Source: Alcanivorax hongdengensis A-11-3 (GTDB taxonomy: Bacteria; Pseudomonadota; Gammaproteobacteria; Pseudomonadales; Alcanivoracaceae). Taken from it: a stretch of 64,000 bases of DNA. Location of the stretch: positions 298,582-362,581 of the forward strand of contig NZ_AMRJ01000001.1 in NCBI RefSeq assembly GCF_000300995.1. The letters are read 5' to 3'. Made by a program: the position numbers and the translations under genes. Shown piece by piece: positions 28,788 through 38,613 of the stretch. Below the pieces are notes generated by a model, which was given only the letters and a program-made list of their open reading frames with translations, was not told the origin of the DNA and searched no databases. Positions within the stretch are counted from its first letter, which is position 1. Every line of letters starts with the position of its first letter.

Positions 28788-30131
28788 ATGGCCACGCTGA
28801 CCCCCAAAGATATTGTTTCCGAACTCAATCGCCATATCGTCGGCCAGGATGCCGCCAAGAAAGCCGTCGCCCTGGCGCTGCGTACCCGCTGGCGCCGTAT
28901 GCAGCTGCCGGCGGAAATGCGTGCCGAAGTCTCCCCCAAGAACATCCTCATGATCGGCCCCACCGGCGTGGGCAAGACCGAAATCGCCCGCCGCCTGGCC
29001 AAACTGGCCGACGCACCCTTCATCAAGGTCGAGGCCACCAAATTCACCGAGGTGGGCTATGTGGGCCGCGACGTGGAATCGATCATCCGTGATCTGGTGG
29101 AAATGGCCATCAAGATGCTGCGCGAGAAGGAAATCGCCCGGGTCGGCTCCCAGGCCGATGACGCCGCCGAAGACCGCATCCTCGACGCCCTGTTGCCCGC
29201 CGCCCGCGGCGACGACGGCAACCCGGCGGACAGCACTGACAGCAAGACCCGCCAGATCTTTCGCAAGAAACTGCGCGAGGGCGAGCTGGACGACAAGGAA
29301 ATCGAAGTGGACCTGCTCAGCCAGGGTAGCGGCATCGACATCATGGCCCCTCCGGGCATGGAAGAAATGACCAGCCAGCTGCAGCAGATGTTCTCCAAGA
29401 TGGGAGGCAACCAGCGCCGCAAGACCCAGAAGCTGAAAGTGCGCGAAGCCTATCGGCTGATCCGCGACGAGGAAGCGGCCCGCTTCGTCAACGAAGACGA
29501 ACTCAAGGTGCAGGCCATCGACGCGGTGGAAAACAGCGGCATCGTGTTCCTGGATGAAATCGACAAGGTCGCCAAGCGTGGCGAGGGCGGTGGCACCGAT
29601 GTCTCCCGCGAAGGCGTGCAGCGCGACCTGCTGCCACTGATCGAGGGCTCCACCGTGACCACCAAGTACGGCATGGTGAAGACCGATCATATCCTCTTCA
29701 TTGCCTCCGGGGCCTTCCACCTGGCCAAACCCAGCGACCTGATCCCCGAGCTTCAGGGCCGCCTGCCGATTCGTGTGGAACTGAGCGCCCTGAGCCCGGA
29801 AGACTTCCAGCGCATTCTCACCGAACCCAAGTGCTCGCTCACCGAGCAGTACAAGGCGCTGCTGGAAACCGAAGGCCTCAATCTGGAAATCACCGACGAC
29901 TGCATTCGCCGCATTGCCGAAGTGGCCTGGCAGGTCAACGAACGCACCGAAAACATCGGTGCCCGTCGCCTGCATACGGTGCTGGAGAAACTGCTGGAAG
30001 AGATCAGCTTCGACGCCGACTCCCTGGCCACCCAGTACCACGACAAGCCTCTGGTACTGGATGCGCAAGCCGTGGACCGCTACCTGGGTGAACTGGCGGA
30101 CGACGAGGACCTGAGCCGCTACATTCTCTAG
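28788..30131 (+). CDS. hslU: HslU ATPase subunit
   Basis: 447 residues. AAA+ unfoldase partner of HslV. Walker A GPTGVGKT (K63), the pore motif EVGYVGRDV, an I-domain (about 110-240), Walker [12 protein letters not shown] and the C-terminal tail SRYIL that docks into HslV. The ATG at 28788 is chosen over an upstream in-frame ATG inside hslV. A repeat-derived terminator follows. Confidence 0.97.
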   Translation: MATLTPKDIVSELNRHIVGQDAAKKAVALALRTRWRRMQLPAEMRAEVSPKNILMIGPTGVGKTEIARRLAKLADAPFIKVEATKFTEVGYVGRDVESIIRDLVEMAIKMLREKEIARVGSQADDAAEDRILDALLPAARGDDGNPADSTDSKTRQIFRKKLREGELDDKEIEVDLLSQGSGIDIMAPPGMEEMTSQLQQMFSKMGGNQRRKTQKLKVREAYRLIRDEEAARFVNEDELKVQAIDAVENSGIVFLDEIDKVAKRGEGGGTDVSREGVQRDLLPLIEGSTVTTKYGMVKTDHILFIASGAFHLAKPSDLIPELQGRLPIRVELSALSPEDFQRILTEPKCSLTEQYKALLETEGLNLEITDDCIRRIAEVAWQVNERTENIGARRLHTVLEKLLEEISFDADSLATQYHDKPLVLDAQAVDRYLGELADDEDLSRYIL

Positions 30132-30142
30132 GGCCCGGGCCT

Positions 30143-30178
30143 GCCCGGACGTCAGACTTCCGACGTCCGGGCGCTTTC
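30143..30178 (+). terminator. hslU terminator formed by GACGTC-family repeat, copy D
   Basis: GCCCGGACGTC - AGACTTCC - GACGTCCGGGC is a perfect 11-bp stem with an 8-base loop (30143-30172), followed by GCTTTCCT. It belongs to the same repeat family as copies A, B, C and E and seems to serve as the hslVU terminator. Confidence 0.65.
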
Positions 30179-30208
30179 CTGCTATCATCCTGCGCCGGAG
30201 GAAACACC

Positions 30209-30904
30209 ATGACCGCCGGCGAACAACTTCAGCACTATCTGGAACGCTTCTTTGCCCTGCGCCAGCACGACGACGATGCCGTCTTCCTGGCCCGGCTGCG
30301 GCGTCTGCAGGACTGGCAGAGCCAGCGTCTGCGCCACACCCACCGCCATCTGCTTGACGATACCGCCACCGCACCGGGCATCGACTTTCTGCTGGTGGAT
30401 GTCTACGGCGGCCGTGATCTGCTGCCCGTGGCCCGCGATATCCGCCGCGCCCTGCCCAAGGCCATGAGACTGCTGCCCGACAAGGTCATGGCCACCTCCG
30501 CCAGTGCCCTGGAAGCGGCCATCCTCACCCAGGAACTGGACGAGGCGATCACCACCCACCTGGGCGAGCGCCTGGAGCAGCCCCTGGACGAGGCCAGCTA
30601 CCTGGCTGCCTTCCGGCAGGAAGGCCACCGCGCCGACCGCCAACGCCAGCTGCAACTGGTGGCCGAACTGGGCCACCGGCTGGACCGTTACATCCGCTCG
30701 CGCATGCTGCAAACGACCTTCAAAATGGTGCGCAAACCGGCCCATGCGGCGGGCTTTGCGAACCTGTATGATTTCATGGATCGCAGTTTCCGGGTGATGA
30801 AGCCGGTGCCCAGCGTGGGCCTGCTGCTGGAGCAGCTGGCCGCCCGCGAAGAGGCCATCATGGACAAGGTCTTCGCCCATCACCCCGCCCCGTTTGAGGA
30901 CTAA
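30209..30904 (+). CDS. FFLEELY-motif protein of unknown function
   Basis: 231 residues, mostly alpha-helical by composition, soluble, no signal peptide. Segment [20 protein letters not shown] corresponds to the FFLEELYGGRD motif that gives the family its name. I know of no biochemical role. CGGAGG precedes the ATG by 8 bases. Its TAA is one base from the ubiE start, so it is the first gene of a ubiE-ubiJ-ubiB operon and may be connected with quinone synthesis; that is inference from position only. Confidence 0.8.
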   Translation: MTAGEQLQHYLERFFALRQHDDDAVFLARLRRLQDWQSQRLRHTHRHLLDDTATAPGIDFLLVDVYGGRDLLPVARDIRRALPKAMRLLPDKVMATSASALEAAILTQELDEAITTHLGERLEQPLDEASYLAAFRQEGHRADRQRQLQLVAELGHRLDRYIRSRMLQTTFKMVRKPAHAAGFANLYDFMDRSFRVMKPVPSVGLLLEQLAAREEAIMDKVFAHHPAPFED

Positions 30905-30905
30905 C

Positions 30906-31658
30906 ATGAACGACGACAACAAGGTCACGCACTTCGGTTACCAGCAGGTACCCTGGCAGGAAAAGCAGCAGAAGGTGGCCGGGGTATTCCGTTCTGTGGC
31001 GGGCAAGTACGACGTCATGAACGACCTGATCTCCATGGGCAGCCACCGCCTGCTCAAACGCATGACCATCGAGCTGGCCGGCGTGCGGCCGGGCCACAAG
31101 GTGCTGGATCTGGCCGGCGGTACCGGCGACCTGGCAATCAAGTTCTCCCGGCTGGTGGGCGAAAACGGCCAGGTGGTGCTGGCCGACATCAATGACGCCA
31201 TGCTGGCGGTGGGCCGTGACCGGCTGTTCGACGCCGGCTGCAGCCATAATACCCAGGTGACCCAGGTCAACGGCGAGTGCCTGCCGTTCGAGGACAACAG
31301 CTTCCACTGCGTGACCATTGCCTTCGGTCTGCGCAACATTACCGACAAGGACGCGGCCCTTCGTTCCATGCTGCGCGTACTCAAGCCCGGTGGCCGCCTG
31401 CTGGTGCTGGAGTTCTCCACGCCGGTCAACAAGCACCTGGCCAAAGCCTACGATGCCTATTCCTTCGCGGTCTGGCCGAAGCTCGGCAAACTGATCGTCA
31501 ACGATGCCGACAGCTACCAGTACCTGGCCGAGTCCATCCGCATGCATCCGGACCAGGACACCCTCAAGGGCATGATGGACAACGCCGGCTTTGCCCGCAG
31601 TGAATACTTCAATATGCTCGGCGGCATTGTCGCCCTGCACAGGGGATTCAAATTTTGA
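30906..31658 (+). CDS. ubiE: Ubiquinone/menaquinone C-methyltransferase
   Basis: 250 residues. SAM-dependent C-methylation in ubiquinone synthesis. Motifs: [20 protein letters not shown], the SAM-binding [14 protein letters not shown], and [20 protein letters not shown]. Ends RGFKF as in most members. A longer frame begins at 30894 but the ATG at 30906, one base after the previous stop, fits the family start. Its TGA overlaps the ubiJ start. Confidence 0.97.
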   Translation: MNDDNKVTHFGYQQVPWQEKQQKVAGVFRSVAGKYDVMNDLISMGSHRLLKRMTIELAGVRPGHKVLDLAGGTGDLAIKFSRLVGENGQVVLADINDAMLAVGRDRLFDAGCSHNTQVTQVNGECLPFEDNSFHCVTIAFGLRNITDKDAALRSMLRVLKPGGRLLVLEFSTPVNKHLAKAYDAYSFAVWPKLGKLIVNDADSYQYLAESIRMHPDQDTLKGMMDNAGFARSEYFNMLGGIVALHRGFKF

Positions 31659-32320
31659 GCCTCAAGGATCAATCCCGCTCTCCCGGCCTGATTTCCACCA
31701 CCGCCCTGGCCACGGTGGAGCGCGCCATCAACACCGCCCTGCGCTCGGACCCGGCCACCGCGGAGAGGCTGGCCGTGCATGCCGGCCGACTGGTGGCCAT
31801 CGAGGTGACGCTGCCGCCGCTGGCGGTATTTGCCCTGATCGTGGAAGACGGCGTGGAGCTCTATCACCGCAGCGATGCCCAGGCTGACGTGAGTGTCAGC
31901 GGCAACCCGGTGGACCTGGCCGCGGTCCTGCTGGATTGGCGCACCCGCCCGGGTCTGATTGGCGGGCCGGTGGCCATCAACGGCAACCGGGAACTGCTGC
32001 AGGACCTGCAGGAACTGGCCCGCGAGCTGCAAATAGACTGGGGGGCACTGCTTGAGCCGATCACCGGCTCGGAGCTGGCCCAGCAACTGGACAGCGGCGC
32101 CCGCCGGCTGTTCGGCTGGGCCCGCCAGGCCGCCAGCCGCCTGGGCGAACAGCTGGGTGACTACATGGCCAATGAATCCGGCCTGACACCAAGCCGCCGT
32201 GATGTCTATGAATTCGGCCAGGATGTGGATGAGCTGCGCATGGACGTGGACCGCCTGGAAGCCCGCATCCGCCAGTTGCGAAATCGCATGACCCCCACCG
32301 AAGAAGGCCCCCGCCACTGA
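31655..32320 (+). CDS. ubiJ: Ubiquinone biosynthesis accessory factor UbiJ
   Basis: 221 residues. An SCP2 lipid-binding domain in the N-terminal 125 residues ([38 protein letters not shown]) and a C-terminal coiled coil ([20 protein letters not shown]). It helps hold the soluble Ubi complex and its lipid intermediates. The start is a TTG overlapping the ubiE stop as TTGA; no better start is in frame. Its TGA shares its last base with the ubiB ATG. Confidence 0.9.
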   Translation: MSLKDQSRSPGLISTTALATVERAINTALRSDPATAERLAVHAGRLVAIEVTLPPLAVFALIVEDGVELYHRSDAQADVSVSGNPVDLAAVLLDWRTRPGLIGGPVAINGNRELLQDLQELARELQIDWGALLEPITGSELAQQLDSGARRLFGWARQAASRLGEQLGDYMANESGLTPSRRDVYEFGQDVDELRMDVDRLEARIRQLRNRMTPTEEGPRH

Positions 32321-33924
32321 TGCTGCCTCTGACCCGCATACTGGTAGTCACCCATGTGGTGTGCCGTTACCGCCTGATTTCCCTGCTTCCGCCACACCCG
32401 GCCCGTGGCCTGTTGCTGATCCTGCAGTTTCTGGTGCCTTCCAGCTGGCCGGGCACCGGCAAGCTCAGCGAGGGGGAACGGCTGCAGCTGGCCCTGGAAA
32501 GGCTGGGCCCGATTTTCATCAAGTTCGGCCAGTTGCTGGCCACCCGCCAGGACATGCTGCCCCCGGAATGGACCGCCGCCCTGGCCCGTCTGCAGGACCA
32601 GGTGGCACCGTTCGATGGCGAACAGGCCCGCGCCATTGTGGAGTCGGAGCTACCGGAACCCTTCGACCAGGTATTCAGCCACTTTGATAATGTGCCGCTG
32701 GCCTCCGCCTCCGTGGCCCAGGTCCATGCGGCCACGCTTCACAACGGCCAGGAGGTGGTCGCCAAGGTACTGCGCCCGGATATCCGCCCCACCGTGGAAA
32801 GGGACCTGAAGGTGATGGCTTTTGGTGCCCGTTGGCTGGAAAGACTGTGGGCGGATGCCCGCTATTTCCGCCCGGCCCAGGTGGTGCGCGATTACCAGGA
32901 TATTATTCTCGGCGAACTGGACCTGGCCGCCGAGGCACGCAACAGCGAGGCCATGCGCCGTCACTTCCTGTTTAGCCCATTGCTGTATATCCCGGCCATT
33001 CACACCTCGCTGTCCACCTCCAGACTGATCATCATGGACCGCATCTACGGTATCCCGGTCAATGATATCGAGCGCATCCGGGCCGCTGGCATCGACCCGA
33101 AAGTGCTGGCGGAACGGGGTGTGGAGATCTTTTTCTCCCAGGTATTCCGCTTCAACCTGTTCCATGCGGACATGCACCCGGGCAACATTTTCGTCAACCC
33201 TGAGCACCCCGAGTCACCCCAGTACATGGCCGTGGACGCCGCCATCGCCGGGCGGTTGTCAAAGGACGATCTGAACGTGCTCGGCCGCATGGTGCTGGCG
33301 GTGATGCGCGAGGATTACAGCGCCCTGGTGGACGCCGTGATCCGCGCCGGCTGGAACACCAGCCCCATCGACCGGCCACGCTTCGAACGGGCCGTGGTGG
33401 ACCTGGTGGAACCGGTGCGCTCGGCCCAGCTCGACCAGCTGGAGTTTGCCCCGCTGGTGATGAAACTGTTCGACCTGGCCCGCACCCACCATATCGAAAT
33501 GCCGGTGCAGTACATCCTGCTGATGAAGACACTGGTGCATATCGAGGGGCTGGGCCGCAGCATCTACCCGCAGCTGGATATCTGGAATACCGGCCGGCCG
33601 TTGCTGGAAGCCTGGATGCTGGCTGAATACGGCCCGTCCGCCACCCTCAAGAAACTGCAGAATCGGCTGCCCGAATGGACGGCGCAACTGCCAGACATGC
33701 CCGACCTGCTGCGCGACGGTCTGGAAAGCCTGCGCGACCTGCCCTACCAGCAGGATCGACTGGAAGCCCGACTGGAACAAACGCTAATTCGTCATCGCCA
33801 CAAGCTGCTGGCCGGCCTTGCCGGGCTGGCCACCGCCGGGGCCGCCCTGTGGCTGGCCAGCCCGGCCAGCTGGCCACTGGCCGGCGCGGCCGTGCTACTG
33901 GTGGGTTGGAGCTGGCGGCGCTAG
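32320..33924 (+). CDS. ubiB: Ubiquinone biosynthesis protein-kinase-like ATPase UbiB
   Basis: 534 residues. UbiB/ADCK-family ATPase needed for ubiquinone. The KxGQ motif is FIKFGQLLATR, the Ala-rich loop is LASASVAQVHAA, and the catalytic loop is HADMHPGNIFVN. Two hydrophobic segments at the C-terminus anchor it in the membrane. The metal-binding DFG/DCG position reads VDAAIAG: Asp306 is kept but the glycine is Ala308. Last gene of the ubi operon. Confidence 0.96.
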   Translation: MLPLTRILVVTHVVCRYRLISLLPPHPARGLLLILQFLVPSSWPGTGKLSEGERLQLALERLGPIFIKFGQLLATRQDMLPPEWTAALARLQDQVAPFDGEQARAIVESELPEPFDQVFSHFDNVPLASASVAQVHAATLHNGQEVVAKVLRPDIRPTVERDLKVMAFGARWLERLWADARYFRPAQVVRDYQDIILGELDLAAEARNSEAMRRHFLFSPLLYIPAIHTSLSTSRLIIMDRIYGIPVNDIERIRAAGIDPKVLAERGVEIFFSQVFRFNLFHADMHPGNIFVNPEHPESPQYMAVDAAIAGRLSKDDLNVLGRMVLAVMREDYSALVDAVIRAGWNTSPIDRPRFERAVVDLVEPVRSAQLDQLEFAPLVMKLFDLARTHHIEMPVQYILLMKTLVHIEGLGRSIYPQLDIWNTGRPLLEAWMLAEYGPSATLKKLQNRLPEWTAQLPDMPDLLRDGLESLRDLPYQQDRLEARLEQTLIRHRHKLLAGLAGLATAGAALWLASPASWPLAGAAVLLVGWSWRR

Positions 33925-34019
33925 ACTGTGTGGCCTGACAGGGCTGCTACAGGGGCCTGCAAACACAGGTGCCCGATAGACGCAGACACCACCGCCGACC
34001 ACCAACAAACCGATAAACT

Positions 34020-34355
34020 ATGTCAGATATTCTCAGCGAGCTGCACCAGGTACTGGAATCACGCAAGGGCGCCGACCCGGACAGCTCCTACGTGGCCAGC
34101 CTCTATGCCAAGGGCCTCAACAAGATCCTGGAAAAGGTCGGCGAGGAAGCGGTGGAAACCATTCTTGCCGCCCGCGATGCGGAAGTGAGCGGCGATCACC
34201 AGGCCCTGATCAGTGAAACCGCGGATTTGTGGTTCCATAGCCTGGTGATGTTGGCCAAACTGGGGGAACACCCGGACAAGGTTCTGGCAGAGCTGGAACG
34301 CCGCTTTGGCCTGTCCGGCCATGACGAAAAAGCCGCCCGCCAGTCACGCCACTGA
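34020..34355 (+). CDS. hisE: Phosphoribosyl-ATP pyrophosphatase
   Basis: 111 residues. Second step of histidine synthesis. The all-alpha NTP-pyrophosphohydrolase motif is [15 protein letters not shown] followed by [14 protein letters not shown], giving the metal-binding Glu/Asp set. In Pseudomonas hisI lies directly before hisE; here ubiB is followed at once by hisE and no hisI is visible. tatA starts 32 bases on. Confidence 0.95.
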   Translation: MSDILSELHQVLESRKGADPDSSYVASLYAKGLNKILEKVGEEAVETILAARDAEVSGDHQALISETADLWFHSLVMLAKLGEHPDKVLAELERRFGLSGHDEKAARQSRH

Positions 34356-34387
34356 GCACGGCATTCAAACACTATCGGAGAGAGCCC

Positions 34388-34621
34388 ATGTTATCCGGCA
34401 TCAGCATCTGGCAGTTACTGATCCTCCTGGCCATTGTCGTCCTGCTGTTTGGCACCAAGAAGCTGCGCAATATCGGTGGTGATCTCGGTGGCGCCGTCAA
34501 AGGCTTCAAGAGCGCCATGAAGGAAGGCGAGCAGGAGCAGGAACAAAAACGCCTGGCCGACGACGAGCAAGACGGCAAGGCCAGCCAGACGCAAAGCGAC
34601 AAGAACAAGGATCAGGCCTGA
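34388..34621 (+). CDS. tatA: Twin-arginine translocase subunit TatA
   Basis: 77 residues. One N-terminal membrane helix ([19 protein letters not shown]), the hinge [14 protein letters not shown], an amphipathic helix with the usual [14 protein letters not shown], and a highly charged tail. It forms the translocation pore with TatBC. GGAGAG lies 6 bases before the ATG. Confidence 0.97.
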   Translation: MLSGISIWQLLILLAIVVLLFGTKKLRNIGGDLGGAVKGFKSAMKEGEQEQEQKRLADDEQDGKASQTQSDKNKDQA

Positions 34622-34645
34622 CGCCCACCCCCTCGGGAGGTTTCC

Positions 34646-34993
34646 ATGTTTGATATCGGCTTTGCCGAGCTGGCGCTGATTTTTGTTATCGGCCTGGTGG
34701 TACTGGGCCCCGAACGTCTGCCCCAGGTCGCACGCACGCTGGGCCTGTGGATGGGCCGTGCCCGCGCCACATTCAACCACCTGCGCAACGAGCTGGAACG
34801 CGAAGCCCTGACCCAGGACATGCGCGAGCGCATGGAAAAGCAGATGCGCGAAATGGGCCTGGATGAAGACAGCATCCGCCAGGCCAAGGACAGCCTGAGC
34901 AAACCCGACACCGCCGGCGAGCACAGTATCCTGCCTGAAAAACCGGACTCGACGAAGCAGGATGCCAAACGGGACACGTCCAGCCATGACTGA
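34646..34993 (+). CDS. tatB: Twin-arginine translocase subunit TatB
   Basis: 115 residues. The N-terminal motif [20 protein letters not shown] with the conserved Glu, and [14 protein letters not shown], separate it from TatA. A long amphipathic helix and charged tail follow. Together with TatC it is the receptor for RR signal peptides. CGGGAGG precedes the ATG. It overlaps tatC by 8 bases. Confidence 0.97.
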   Translation: MFDIGFAELALIFVIGLVVLGPERLPQVARTLGLWMGRARATFNHLRNELEREALTQDMRERMEKQMREMGLDEDSIRQAKDSLSKPDTAGEHSILPEKPDSTKQDAKRDTSSHD

Positions 34994-35750
34994 CGCCCAC
35001 AACGATAACGGCCAGCCCCTGATGGCCCACCTGCTGGAGCTGCGCAATCGGCTGCTGCGTTCGGTACTGGCGATCTTCGTGATCTTCCTGTGCCTGTTCT
35101 ATTTTTCCCGCGAGCTTTACACCCTGGTGGCCAAACCACTGATGGACGCCATGCCCGCCGGCACCCACATGATTGCCACCGGCGTGGCCTCGCCGTTTCT
35201 GGCGCCGTTCAAGTTAACCCTCTATCTGAGCATCTTTGTGTCCATGCCGGTGATCCTGCATCAGGCCTGGGCCTTTATCGCGCCGGGCCTGTACCGCCAT
35301 GAAAAACGCCTGGCCGTGCCGCTACTGACCAGCAGCGTGGTGCTCTTCTATGCTGGCACCGCCTTTGCCTACTTCGTGGTCTTCCCGCTGATGTTCAAGT
35401 TCTTCACCACCATTGCCCCGGAAGGCGTGGCGGTGTCCACCGACATCAGCAGCTACCTGGACTTCGTTCTGGCCCTGTTCCTGGCCTTCGGTTTCGCCTT
35501 CGAGCTCCCCATTGCCATTGTGCTGCTGGTGGCCACCGGCATCACCACGGTGGAAAAACTGGGCAGCGCCCGGGCCTATGTGGTGGTCGGCTGCTTCGTG
35601 ATCGGCATGCTGCTGACCCCCCCGGACGTGATCAGCCAGACCCTGTTGGCAGTGCCCATGTGGTTACTGTTCGAGGCCGGTCTGCTGGCGGCCCGGCTGG
35701 TGCGCAGGCCACCCGCAGAAGAAGCGGATGGACAGGATCTGCAGGAATAA
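34986..35750 (+). CDS. tatC: Twin-arginine translocase subunit TatC
   Basis: 254 residues, six membrane helices. The N-terminal [12 protein letters not shown] and the loop after helix 2 ([18 protein letters not shown]) form the signal-peptide site, and [12 protein letters not shown] holds the conserved intramembrane Glu. ATG 34986 is inside the tatB end. A terminator starts at its stop codon. Confidence 0.97.
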   Translation: MTDAHNDNGQPLMAHLLELRNRLLRSVLAIFVIFLCLFYFSRELYTLVAKPLMDAMPAGTHMIATGVASPFLAPFKLTLYLSIFVSMPVILHQAWAFIAPGLYRHEKRLAVPLLTSSVVLFYAGTAFAYFVVFPLMFKFFTTIAPEGVAVSTDISSYLDFVLALFLAFGFAFELPIAIVLLVATGITTVEKLGSARAYVVVGCFVIGMLLTPPDVISQTLLAVPMWLLFEAGLLAARLVRRPPAEEADGQDLQE

Positions 35751-35780
35751 AAAAGGCCGCATAAAGCGGCCTTTTTTTTA
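35748..35780. terminator. Bidirectional terminator after tatC
   Basis: AAAAAAGGCCGC-ATAAA-GCGGCCTTTTTTT between tatC and the convergent hydrolase gene; a perfect 6-bp GC stem with A/T-runs on both sides. Confidence 0.95.
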
Positions 35781-35781
35781 T

Positions 35782-36717
35782 TCAGAAGCGGTAGGCGTCG
35801 GTTGCCGCACCCGGTTCCGCGGTAGCATCCGGTACCGGATTGGCCGGCGGCGGGCTCGACGACGGTGCCGGCGGCGCGGCGGCGCAGTTATGGCGATCCA
35901 GAAAATCGATGATGCGCTGCTGTACAGCCGGGTCACGGGTGGCCTGGATATGGCCGCCCCGTAACCGCTGGAAGACCTTGGGCTGCCCGGCGGCGGCGAA
36001 CAATTCCTGCCCCTGACGGAAGGGCACCACCGGGTCATCCTCGCTATGCATTACCAATAACGGCGTCGGCGCAATACCGGCTACCTGATTGACCGGGTCC
36101 AGTTCCCGGGACGGCATGGCCGGCACCACCAGCCAGCGCAGCGGCCACAGCAACCAGCTGCGCTTCATCACATCAGAGGTAATATCCTTGTAGCTGGCGA
36201 AGGAGGCCTCCAGCACCACGCAGTCGGCCGCCCCGTCATTGGCGTCTTCTCCCAAGACCCGGGTGGCCATGGCCGCCCCCAGGCTCTGGGCAAACACAAT
36301 CAGCGGCTTGCCCTGGGTGCGATCGGCATGACGCAACCAGTCCAGGCCCAGCTGGATATCATCAAACACTTCCGGCAGCTTAGGTTTGCCCTCGGACAGG
36401 CCATAGCCCCGGTAATCGAGCAGGAAAACGTTATAGCCCCGTGCCGGCAGCCACTGCACATTGCCCAGATGGGTGCTGATGTTCTGGGCATTGCCATGCA
36501 GGAAATACACGGTGCCTTTCACCGGCCCCTGGGCCGGCAGCCACCAGCCATCCAGACGCAGCCCCTTGGGGTGGATCAGCACCACGTCCTCATAGCTGAG
36601 CCCCTGGTTTTCCGGGTTCTGTACCCAGGGTTTCATGGGGTAGAAAAACAGGCTGCTGCAGCCGGCCAGCCCCGTCACAAGCAGGGCCGCCAGCGCTAAT
36701 CGATATACCATCGCCAT
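35782..36717 (-). CDS. Lipoprotein alpha/beta hydrolase
   Basis: 311 residues (305 to 311 depending on start). Lipobox LAGC with Cys20, so probably anchored in the envelope. The catalytic set is readable: the oxyanion region YFLHGNAQN, the nucleophile in VFAQSLGAAM, Asp in LLVMHSEDDPVVP and His in LRGGHIQATRD. It resembles BEM46/YfhR-type serine hydrolases. A Pro/Ser-rich tail follows. The start lies within the end of the DUF4105 gene, so the two are coupled. Substrate unknown. Confidence 0.85.
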   Translation of the reverse strand: MAMVYRLALAALLVTGLAGCSSLFFYPMKPWVQNPENQGLSYEDVVLIHPKGLRLDGWWLPAQGPVKGTVYFLHGNAQNISTHLGNVQWLPARGYNVFLLDYRGYGLSEGKPKLPEVFDDIQLGLDWLRHADRTQGKPLIVFAQSLGAAMATRVLGEDANDGAADCVVLEASFASYKDITSDVMKRSWLLWPLRWLVVPAMPSRELDPVNQVAGIAPTPLLVMHSEDDPVVPFRQGQELFAAAGQPKVFQRLRGGHIQATRDPAVQQRIIDFLDRHNCAAAPPAPSSSPPPANPVPDATAEPGAATDAYRF

Positions 36718-38525
36718 TGCAGTTTGAACTCGTCTTCACCGCCACCTTGCCAGTCATCTCGTTCGAAGACGGCGCGCAACCCCTGCTGGCGGGTCAGTGC
36801 CCATTGCACGGCCAGCTGAGAGGTGTAGCGGTATTCACCATTGGTAAAGTAATGCCCGATTGTGCCGAGCTGTCCTTGCCAGGCTCCGCGATGATACAGG
36901 ATTCCGCTCTCCACACCGGCTCCCGGTGTGACAAAACTGGAGAACTCGCTGTTGTTTTCCACCCGCAGGCTGCCCAGCAGATAGGGTTGCAGCGCCCCCA
37001 GTCGCCAGCTGGCGCCGGCGCCACCCTGCACATAGCGGGCCAGGCGATAACGGCCGGCCCAGGCCCGTTCAATACCGCCTTTCACGTCCCAGCTGATCGG
37101 CTTGATAAAGCGGTCACGGGGCGCCAGCGAACGAATGCTGACCACATCCAGATCCTGCAGCTTGGCGGCCCCGGATTCGGTGCTGCGCAGGGTCATGCCC
37201 AGGCCCTCGATCTGCGCGCCGCGCAGGAATCCATAGGCATTATCGAGCAGGTCGTGGTAGGTGAAGCGGTAGGTCAGTTCGCCGAAATCATCGCTCTCGT
37301 GCTGGCCACCGGCCACCGCCCGCATCTGGGTGCCATGGCCCTTTTCCGGTGCTTCCACGTGGGCCGGCACCGGCGGCTCGGTGGCCGGCAGTTTGTTCAT
37401 CAGGGTCAGCAACGCGAAGGAGCGCCCGGCCACCTCCTCGGTGCGTGCTTCCTTGCGATGTATCAGACGCAGGTAGCGGTAGGCCAGCTCCGCCATGATC
37501 GCCTGTTCACCCTGGCTGGCCGACGTGAAAGCATCACCGTTCGCCAGTGACGGGTCATCGGCAAGCCGGCGCGCCAGGGCCTGCTGGTCGCGGCTCAACC
37601 GCCGACGCAGCACATCCATTTCCACCGCCTTGGAGGGCCGGTAATGGCGTGCCGTGACAAAGCCTTTCTGATCCAGGGTGCGCACGGTATTGACCGGCAC
37701 TTCCGCCAGCCGCAAGCCGTCCAGCAGATCCGCGCCCGGCCGGGCCACCTCCACCAGTTCCAGCAGGCGGAAGGAACAGTTTTCATCAAAGAAGTAGTAA
37801 TCGAAATTGATGTCTTTCAGTTCCCAGAGATGATCGATCATCCAGTCGATCTGCTGCGGGGTCAGATCCAGGGTGTATTCCCACATGTCCCGATTTTCCA
37901 TGTGGGAGTATTCCTGGATTTTCTTGACGTAGGGCACCAGGTTGAAACGGCCGGGATAGCCACCGGCCAGCCCCCGGTAGATATACAGCAGGGAATTGTC
38001 CTTGCCGGTGGTCACGGCCCCGAAGTTGACCGCCCAGGACAGCCAGACCGCATCATCATCGCCCTGGTCCAGGCGCAGCAGGGTATGACCGAACATGGAC
38101 GACGGGCTGTTCAGATAGGAGGCCGGGAACACCAGCACCGCCCGTTTGGCATGCACGGCCTGGCGCCATTGCAGGTAATCAGGGCACTGCGCAAACGGAG
38201 CCGGGTCCTGCCAGCCGAGCTGGCCGGCAATAAACCGATAGCGGGCGGGGAAACGGCAGCGGGCCGGACTGTCGGCCGGCTTGAGCGCCTTGATGCTGGC
38301 CTGCAGTTCCGCCTGCGGGTCGCTGGCACCGTTATCGGCAAAGAAAAAATGCTTATCGTCCACATAGCTTTTGTGACGATCGCGCAGGGTGGCGCCGGGG
38401 TTGATATGCAACAACGCCTGCCAGCGCGGCATGGCGGCCATATCCTGAATGGAAGGCGTCGAAGAGGCAGCAGCAATAACCGGCAAACACCAGCCCAGCA
38501 GCACACACAGCAGTCCAGTGCGCAT
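36696..38525 (-). CDS. DUF4105 (Lnb N-terminal-like) envelope protein
   Basis: 609 residues. A signal peptide ends near residue 20 (VIAAASS). The central domain has ASYLNSPSSMFGHTLLRLDQ and FDYYFFDENCSFRLLEL, the conserved His and Cys segments of the DUF4105 / lacto-N-biosidase N-terminal papain-like fold. The C-terminal 200 residues are rich in alternating beta-strand patterns and end in WRWYID, suggesting an outer-membrane barrel. Peptidase or acyltransferase chemistry is possible, but no activity is known to me. Confidence 0.8.
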   Translation of the reverse strand: MRTGLLCVLLGWCLPVIAAASSTPSIQDMAAMPRWQALLHINPGATLRDRHKSYVDDKHFFFADNGASDPQAELQASIKALKPADSPARCRFPARYRFIAGQLGWQDPAPFAQCPDYLQWRQAVHAKRAVLVFPASYLNSPSSMFGHTLLRLDQGDDDAVWLSWAVNFGAVTTGKDNSLLYIYRGLAGGYPGRFNLVPYVKKIQEYSHMENRDMWEYTLDLTPQQIDWMIDHLWELKDINFDYYFFDENCSFRLLELVEVARPGADLLDGLRLAEVPVNTVRTLDQKGFVTARHYRPSKAVEMDVLRRRLSRDQQALARRLADDPSLANGDAFTSASQGEQAIMAELAYRYLRLIHRKEARTEEVAGRSFALLTLMNKLPATEPPVPAHVEAPEKGHGTQMRAVAGGQHESDDFGELTYRFTYHDLLDNAYGFLRGAQIEGLGMTLRSTESGAAKLQDLDVVSIRSLAPRDRFIKPISWDVKGGIERAWAGRYRLARYVQGGAGASWRLGALQPYLLGSLRVENNSEFSSFVTPGAGVESGILYHRGAWQGQLGTIGHYFTNGEYRYTSQLAVQWALTRQQGLRAVFERDDWQGGGEDEFKLQWRWYID

Positions 38526-38572
38526 CAGGAAAAATCCGTTAATACCGGGCGCAACGGGCGCCCTGAATAGAA

Positions 38573-38594
38573 GGCCCCGCCAGAAGGCGGGGCC
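38573..38594 (-). terminator. Probable terminator of the DUF3015 gene
   Basis: GGCCCCGCC-AGAA-GGCGGGGCC, a perfect 9-bp stem. On the minus strand it is followed only by TTCTATT, so it is strong as a hairpin but with a short U-tract. Confidence 0.6.
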
Positions 38595-38613
38595 GGGGGT
38601 CAGCCTGTCAGGT

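Noticed and set aside
28578..30374. A 598-codon open frame on the minus strand opposite hslU
   Set aside because: It is an antisense shadow of hslU, low-complexity in composition, and runs through the hslU terminator.
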